Shown here piece by piece: positions 57,350 through 64,000 of a DNA stretch of 64,000 nt. Position 1 is the stretch's first letter; every line of letters starts with the position of its first letter. The notes under the pieces are model-generated. The model worked only from the letters and a program-made list of their open reading frames with translations. It was not told the origin of the DNA and did not search any database. The DNA is from Gnetum montanum (lineage: Eukaryota > Streptophyta > Gnetopsida > Gnetales > Gnetaceae), in contig MNCI01000820.1 in assembly GCA_015680685.1 (NCBI GenBank), positions 82,212-146,211 on the forward strand, in the 5' to 3' direction. The position numbers and the translations under genes were made by a program.

Positions 57350-58620
57350 GATAAGGCAATCTCCAGGGTGTTTGCCTTTCTGCTAACCCTAAACTCTTGC
57401 AAATGTGACACCACAAGGCAACATCCCTTAGGATGTTCATACTGGCATATGGTACATCCATCATCTTCCTTAGTGTAAGAGTCTACAACTTGTTGTATTG
57501 CAGCAACTTTACCCTTACCTTTGTGATAGGCACGTTTAGCTTCCTTTCTCCTTCATCGATTTCGATCATTACTCTATTCTTTGGATTCTTCTGTGATTTT
57601 TAGAACACTTTAGAATTTTTCATCCAAATAATCCCACATCTTATCCACCTTGGCTAAAATTTTAGAAGTGAATTTTTGTATGGATAAGGTCTTCCTGCTC
57701 ACCGCTGCATCCAGTGGTGATTCCTTCTCATCTTCACAAAATCAAACTTCCCTCTTTCGGATGGAAGGGTCCTGATTATATTCCTCTGCACTTTCCCACT
57801 TTTGTAGTTTTCCCTCTTTCTTGGCCACCTATTTAATTAATCATTGAAGCTGATGAGATGTTAACTCAGATAGCCATCCTTGAGCATAAACACCAAGGGT
57901 CTTTCTTATTTCAAAACAGAGCCCATCTATGATATGGTAGAGCTATTCTTGTTGAGAGTAGCCATGACTAGGGCATTAGTGCAACAATGAGTAATATCTA
58001 CCCATGGCTACATCTAAGGGTTCATGGCTACCTTGTTTCCACCCTTGAATTTGTCATCTCAAATTAGACACTCTGGAGTAAGTTTGATATTTGTCATTGA
58101 GGAGCTCTAGCATCGTACTCCATCACCTTATTGATTCCAACTCCAAAGACCAGTACTAGCTTTTTGCTTCCTTGATGAGTGTTTGGGAAAAAAACTTAAG
58201 TTTCTACCATTCATTTTTAATATTCTATAGCATGTAAGTGTCATGAAATGCTTGCAAGTAAGTCTGTGGATCACAATTATATCCCCCTTCAAATCTAGGG
58301 ATGTTGTTCATATCAAAGCGCTTGATTCAGCTATCTCTTAAGTGCCTAGTAGATATTTGAAACTACCTCTACTATGTTGAGTATGCTTCAAGTGGTAAGT
58401 AGTGGTTCATCAAAGTCATGGTCTTGATGATGGCCATGGCATCTGTGATGGTCTTTATCACCTCTACTTTCATGATGGTAAGCCTCCCATGACTGCCCAT
58501 GTCCTTGGTCATGATGTCCTCATCAGCCTCCTCAATCATGTCGGTCTCTACGATCATCAACATCATGATCTCTCCTATGACGGTTGTGTTTGGAGTCAAA
58601 ACCTAATGAAGATAAGGTGG
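57350..58620 (-). pseudogene. C gag
   Basis: Related to A1/A2 Gag: MNNIPRFEGGYNCDPQTYLQ near 58260-58320 matches A1's NNFPKFLGGCDSDPQQHLQ, then KLKFFSQTLI and the block around 57860-58060. A zinc knuckle C-x2-C-x4-H-x4-C (CTICQYEHPKGCC) lies near 57420-57460 and is complete, unlike in A1 and A2. Pro/Tyr-rich C-terminal stretch from 57350 down. Many stops. Confidence 0.7.
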
Positions 58621-59738
58621 AATGAGAGGATGGAGAAGAGGGGGAAGAACTACCACCCCCACAGTGTCAATCACCTCCTCTTTCATGATGTCAACCTTGA
58701 TCTTCATGTTCATCTTCACCTCTGCCATGATTTCCTCCATGAGATCCCTCATCATCTTGGGACTCCTGATCACTTAAACCTTTACTCTGTACGACAAATT
58801 GTATGTTTTGATGTAAGGGAGGAGATTTGGAAGAATGGAAATCGTGAGAAACAGGTTCCTCATTATCGTGTTGGTCCTATAGGAACAAAGGGTTACTGAA
58901 CCATTTTTCCTTTACTTGTTCATGGTGTTTTTCTTATTGCTGGTCCTGTTTACACTGTGCTTCATTTGGATGATAGTCCCAATAATCATGATCCTCCATA
59001 ATGTATTCCACACCTCGGTCTTGAATGCCCAATTTGGTGAGAGTTTGAAGTAGCATTCTAGGAACTGATTGATCAAGGGGAAATATAATGTTGTCCTCCA
59101 TGTCCCTCCATAACATCTACTCATCTTGATGCAAGATGAAGGTGAAGTTGGGTATATACTCATCCAGATGAGTATATACCACTTGACATTATTGGGGCAC
59201 TCATGGGTTGGATCTATCTCATCTGTGAGAAGAAGACATACTAGTGTTAAATAATAAATAACTTGGTGTGTCTTACTCTTACCTAATGTTGGCACATTTT
59301 GGCCATTTCATGGAATAGGGAGCTTTTAAAGATCCATTGCATAACAATTTTAGATGCTGAAAGATTGGGGGAAATGCAGGAGTCACACATATACCAAAAT
59401 ATTTAAGAACAACCATGGCCTTATGTTTGTGATTTTGATTCTCCCAAAAACCTTGACCACCTCAATTGCACAGATTCTCTTCGGCAACCTTTCTATTTCG
59501 CTTTGGCCATCTTTGAAAAGTTCTATCTTCATGATGTTTCTAAAGAGGCATATTTGACCTGTGTTTTTCGTTTTATGAAATTACCACTCAATTTGGATCT
59601 TGGAGGGTTGCATGGCCTCAAAGGTCGCATCTCGCCAACACCTAAGTCACCTAGCATGAGTAGATTTCGATGTAATGGCCCTATTCCAAAAAATTGAGTT
59701 ATGATCTTACTAAGACTAGATAGTGCACCTAAGACTAA
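58621..59738 (-). other. C leader and decayed 5' gag region
   Basis: Between primer site and gag core. Contains short frames in both strands but nothing I can name; longer than the equivalent part of A1/A2 (about 140 bp to gag ATG), so C has extra 5' sequence here. Confidence 0.45.
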
Positions 59739-59761
59739 CAATTCCCTGATAACGATGCTAA
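59739..59761 (-). other. C primer-binding site
   Basis: Minus strand TTAGCATCGTTATCAGGGAA directly after the LTR, a decayed form of the site seen in A1 and A2. Confidence 0.6.
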
Positions 59762-60644
59762 TGATGAGCAGCAAGTTAATCCTACTCCAACTGTACAAAT
59801 CATGAGCATTCACAGGCAACTTAGTTGAATTCTGAAGACTGCGAGCACTTACGCACATAGAATTCTAGCAATCAAAATCCTATATAGAGTGGTCATTGTC
59901 CTCTCAACCTCACTTGTGACATTCTAGAATGATGGTTAAGTGAGACTAAGGCATATGATTTTTTATATGTTTTCTTTTATCTTTAGTATCTAATTCTTCT
60001 AATATAGGGAGTGAAAGGCTAGATAATTTGAGATTCCACTACTTTATAGCTTGACTACCCCTAGCATAAGTAGCCGGTCCCACCCTCTATGCACATCCCA
60101 AATGTGTCCTAATCATTATTGGGTTGCCAAATGTTAAGCATCACTAGGTTGTCAAGTGTCAAACATATGTTCGAGGTGGTCATGCTTATGTGTTCTCATG
60201 GACTACGAAAGTGTACTATAACTATAAAGCAATAATAAAAGCATTAAAATTATTAAAGTATTAAAATATTAATGCTTAAGTAATCTAGTTAAAATGCTAC
60301 AAGGAATGTTCAAAAAGCTCGTCTTTATTACCGTTCACACCAATGGGCTCAGGTATATTAGCACTCCAATAAAGAGCCATACACTCTTCAAACTCCTTCT
60401 ACAGGCACTTAGAAAATAATCTAACTCTTGTAGAAACAAACTACAAGAGCTTCGCTGCAACTTCAACAAAAGGTGTCATAAATGTGGTGGGTGCACACAT
60501 ATTTATAGTGGAGAATGGACTTTGCGTTGATGAGGCCATGCCAACGCATAAAAAGATGCGTTGACAGGGTCACATCGATGTGGCCACGTTGATAAGGCTT
60601 CATTGATGTGGCCCAATTGACGTAGTTGACTAGATGCTTCATTA
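59762..60644 (-). repeat. C 5' LTR
   Basis: 883 bp, pairs with 21876-22751. The terminal TGATGAAG has become TAATGAAG. TATA-like element at 60500-60507. Confidence 0.88.
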
Positions 60645-60769
60645 GAGATTAATGTGAGTTCAACCACCTAAAGAAAAGCAACTAATCCCTAAAGACTAGG
60701 ATAGTTATTAAAGACTAGGACAAATAAAAAACAAAATGAAACATGTTTAACAATTAAACACATTTAACA
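60645..60769 (-). repeat. Copia element E, 3' LTR, proximal part
   Basis: Starts TGTTAAATGTG at 60769, directly after the polypurine-like ACAAGAGGG (60770-60778). Continues at 21664-21875 on the far side of C. Confidence 0.7.
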
Positions 60770-60852
60770 CCCTCTTGTAAATTGAAAGTTTGCAAAGTAT
60801 CAGTTTAACAAAAATCATTCAACATGAAAACTTTAAGCTACTTTCTCAGCCT

Positions 60853-63800
60853 CTAGAATGTTGATAACTTAAGGAGCTTGGTTAGAATATCATCGAGTTG
60901 ATCTTCACTCTTGCAATACACTAAATCAATAACACCATCATTGCATGGATCATGCAAGAAATGAAATCTCACATTAATATGCTTGCTTCTTCCATGTAGC
61001 ATAGGATTTTTAGATAACTTTATGGCTGAATTATTGTTATAGAAAATTGTAGTAGCCCCTCTTGCTTAAAATATAGCTCTTTAAGAATTTTTATTAGCCA
61101 AGTAACTTGGCAAGCACAAGTTGTTGTAGCAACAAATTCAGCCTCCATGGTTGATAATATGACAATTGATTGCTTCTTGGATGACCATGAAACAACCCAT
61201 GTGCCCATCATAATAACATATCCCAAAGTGCTCTTCCTATCATCTTAATCTTCTACATTATCACTATTAGTAAATCCCACAAAATTAGATTTCTTACCAT
61301 TCTTGCAAAACAACCCAAAATCTTTAGTCCCTTACAAGTAATGAAATATTCTTTTAGCAACCAACAAATCCATCTTCTTTGGAGACTCCATGTATTTGCT
61401 AATAAGACTTACAACATGCGTTATATCAAGTCTGGTTACAATCAAATACATTAGACTCCCAACAATTTTCTTGTAAAGTGTAGCCTCCACCTTGCTTCCT
61501 TTAGGATCTTTATTTAGCCTCAAGCCAAATTCAATTGGAGTGCTTACAAGATTGCAATCCTTCATCTTAAACCTCTCCAAAATTTCTCTCACATACTTCT
61601 TTTGAGAAATAAACATTCCATTGGGGGATCGCACTACTTCCATCCCAAGATAGTAATGGATTTTTCCAAGATCAATCATTTCAAACTCATTCATCGTTGA
61701 TTTCTTAAATTTTTCAAACAAATCACTATCAGTCCTAGTGAAAATAATATCATCAACATATAAACACATAATGAGCACTTTTCCTCCATCAATCTTTGTA
61801 AAAAGTATATGCTCATATGGACATTTTGAAATCCATCCTTAGAAAAATAGGTATTTATACAACTATACCAAGCTCTTGGAGTTTTTTTTAGTTCATATGA
61901 AGCCTTTTTTTAATTTATAGACCTTATGCTCACTACCAAGCTTCACAAACCCAGGGGTTGATTAATAAATACCTATTCCTCCAAGTCTCCATGCAAGAAT
62001 GCAGACTTGACATCCATTTGGAAGATAGACCATGAATTTTGTGCTACCAATGCAATCACCAATCTAATTGTATCATGCCTTACAATAGGAGCAAATATTT
62101 CTTTATAGTCAATCCCATACTCTTGCTTGTATCCCTTAGCCACCAATTGTGCCTTATACTTGTCAACTTCATCAATCTCCTTTAGTTTTATTTTGAAGAC
62201 CCACTTCACACCAATGGTTTTGTGCCCTTTTGGAAGATCAACTAGCTCCCAAGTATCATTTCTCTCAATGGCTTTAATCTCATCCTCCATTATCTTTCTC
62301 CATTTTGACTCTTTAATACCACTTTCAAAAGTTGTGGGGCTACAACCTACAAACAAAGCAAAGTGAGTGATTGGGTCATCAAATTGGTCAATCCTAGTTA
62401 CCTCACAATCCATCATCCATAAGGGTCCTTTTTAAATACAGTGAGATTTAACTTCTAGTGCTGTTGGTGAAGTCTTAACCTCCACAGTTCTTAGGGCTTT
62501 AGCCTCTGTGGCTCTTGGGATTTTAGCTTCCACAGTTCTTGATGCTTTAGCCTTCGTAGTTCTTGGTGCTGCAAAGTCTGTAGTTCTAGATTTTTCAGTT
62601 TTGGGTGCTATGAAATTTGTAGTTTCACTGTGAAAAATAATTGAAGTAGGTTGCTACCCATTCCAATTCCAAGTATTCTCTTTATCAAAGATGACATCTC
62701 TCTTGGTGAAAATCTTCTTTTTTAGATGATTATACAATTTATATGATTTGGATGCTTTACTTACACCAAGAAAGACACATTTTTCACTATTATCCTCTAG
62801 CTTCTTCCTCTTTTCATTGAGAATATGTGCGTAGGCAATGCAACCAAAGATTATGAAGTGATCTACTATTGGTTTCCTCCCACTTCACGGCTCTTATGGT
62901 GTCATGTTTTGAATAGAAATGGTGGGACTTTTGTTCAAAAAATGGATGCTCGAATTCATAGCCTTTGGCTAGAAATTTTTTGGAATACTTCCTCTTGCCA
63001 AGAGGCTTTTCACCATATTCAAGATGTTTCCATTTTTCCTCTCTGATATACCATTTTGTTGTGGTGTATAGGGGGCTGTGAGCTCTCTTTGAATGCCATG
63101 ATTCTGACAAAAAACATCAAACTCTTTTGAACAATATTCTCCTCCATGATCTATACAAAGAATCTTAATGATCTTTTCAAACTCATTTTTAAAATGCACC
63201 TTGAAGCTTTTAAATGCATAAAAACCTTTAGACTTCTATTGCAAAAAATAAACCCAACATTTTTTTAGTATAATCATCAATGAAGATGATCAAGTACCTC
63301 TTACCTCCATTTGAAGATGATTTTATTGGCCCAAAAATGTTGGAGTGAACTAGCTTAAGGACATTTTTTTCTCTCCATGATTTTTCTTAAAAGAATTGAG
63401 AATGATGTTATTTACCAACAACACATTCTTCATAGAATTTAGAAGGAATTGAAATTTGAGGAAGACCAGTCTCCATAATTTTCTGTTGTAGAGTCTTTAA
63501 TCCTCCAAAATTCAAGCAGCCATAGTGAAAATGCCAAAGCCATGTTGGGTCTTTTACTTTAGCCTTCAAGAAAGATTGAGCTCTTTCAATCCTTAGTGAA
63601 AATAATTTGTTGGAGCTCATTTGAGAAATTGTAATAGCTCCTCTTGAAGGATCATTAATTTCATAAGCACCCTTCTGAATGGTTATTATATAACCCTTCT
63701 CTAGCAATTGACTAGCACTTAACAAATTGCTTTTCAAATTAGGAAAATAAAAAATATTGGAAATTATTTCTACAAAACCATTATTGGTTCTATTGTTAAT

Positions 63801-64000
63801 ATCCCCCTTTACATTTATAATAGAACAATCACCAAAACTTACTATAGAATGAAAACTTTCATCTAAGTAAGAAGAAAAAGACTTGCATCCACACATATGG
63901 TTGTTGTGGCCAGTATCCACATAACATACATCTAACTGAGACTCTCAGTTGACTTGAACCATCATTAATAAATTCTTAGACTCCTCTTCTACAAAATTTG
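60853..64000 (-). pseudogene. Copia polyprotein of element E
   Basis: Minus strand. Protease DTGHNNHMCG at about 63890-63920 (DTG active site, then the copia 'HM.G'). GAG-pre-integrase segment TWLWHFHYGCLNFGGLKTLQ near 63500. Integrase core 62969-63199 with CIDHGGEY and PYTPQQNGISERKNG (catalytic Asp and Glu present). RT 61973-62416 (WELVDLPKGHKTIGVKWVFK, MDVKSAFLHGDLEE) and 61332-61778 with the catalytic LYVDDII intact. RNase H near 61040-61226 (VSWSSKKQSIVILSTMEAEF) and its tail SAIKLSKNPMLHGRSKHIN, ending in TAG at 60853-60855. Several stops and frame changes break it. 5' end cut by the window. Confidence 0.88.

Larger units (their letters stand above)
21876..60644 (-). mobile_element. Element C: Athila-like Ty3/gypsy, hosting two insertions
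   Basis: Matching LTRs (883 and 876 bp) lie 38 kb apart in the same orientation. Removing B and A2 leaves an element of about 13.6 kb with, on the minus strand, 5' LTR, primer site, gag, protease, RT/RNase H, integrase, an extra ORF in env position, 3' LTR. RT and integrase read like Athila (SPWGTFSYRKMPFGL, NHPQANGQAKV, WKLPIGYSPYELVY). The extra ORF reads in frame through both insertion points once these are removed (..VSG|ATV.. at A2, ..APA|TLV.. at B), strong support for the nested model. Flanking bases GTAAT and GAGAT are only a weak target-duplication match. Many stops show it is old. Confidence 0.82.
60645..64000 (-). mobile_element. Element E: Ty1/copia retrotransposon, 3' part
   Basis: Polyprotein order protease, integrase, RT, RNase H is that of Ty1/copia. 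The 5' end with gag and 5' LTR lies beyond the window. E is the oldest layer of the nest, since C sits in its 3' LTR. Confidence 0.85.

Noticed and set aside
58402-58899. Plus-strand His/Asp-rich frame of 165 codons
   Set aside because: It is the opposite strand of C's gag region; the composition comes from CAT/GAT-type repeats and no plus-strand gene is expected.
1-64000. CRISPR arrays, bacterial operons, ribosome binding sites
   Set aside because: The DNA is clearly plant nuclear (introns, LTR elements, TATA boxes); repeats seen lack the regular spacer pattern.
1-64000. tRNA or rRNA genes
   Set aside because: No cloverleaf or rRNA-like block was recognised by eye; a covariance-model search would be decisive.

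Overview
This window looks like nuclear DNA of a seed plant with a large, repeat-rich genome. It has one ordinary plant gene with GT-AG introns (an AMT2-type ammonium transporter), plant-specific LTR retrotransposon lineages (Athila-like and Tat-like Ty3/gypsy, Ty1/copia), an RTE-type LINE tail and an endogenous caulimovirid (plant pararetrovirus). The species cannot be fixed from the sequence; a gymnosperm is possible but that is a guess. There are two assembly gaps (10940-11495 and 46740-46961) and one single N at 5408.

Layout. 1-2549: decayed repeats, including a degraded LTR. 2630-8350: element A1, a gag-only Athila-like LTR retrotransposon on the minus strand, with a perfect 5-bp target duplication (ATTGC), sitting inside an older LTR (2550-2629 plus 8351-8646). 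9853-15365: a broken endogenous pararetrovirus on the minus strand, with movement-protein fragment, coat protein, protease/RT/RNase H, promoter/leader and an extra coat-protein fragment. 16891-19011: the AMT2 gene (minus, three coding exons, 482 codons), the only apparently intact gene. 20.5-21.6 kb: diverged repeats and a LINE 3' end.

21.66-64.0 kb is a nested stack. A copia element (E, minus) occupies 60.6-64.0 kb and continues past the window edge; its 3' LTR was split by an Athila-like element C (minus, LTRs at 21876-22751 and 59762-60644). C has gag, protease, RT, integrase and an extra env-position reading frame. That frame is interrupted twice, by the 19.3-kb Tat-like element B (plus, 24378-43631) and by A2 (plus, 43731-49646), a second copy of the gag-only family. 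Removing both inserts restores continuity of C's reading frame.

The most unusual item lies in B. Between its gag-protease and RT regions is an antisense gene (about 31165-35046) with several short GT-AG introns whose flanking exons agree in reading phase and which ends in a clean stop. Lying antisense would let its introns survive passage through B's genomic RNA. Other points of interest are splice acceptors placed directly before the ATG of the env-position ORF in A1, A2 and C, an LTR-like promoter block upstream of that ORF in C, and short-motif repeats at three places in B. Almost all transposon genes here are decayed by stops and frameshifts and none looks currently mobile.
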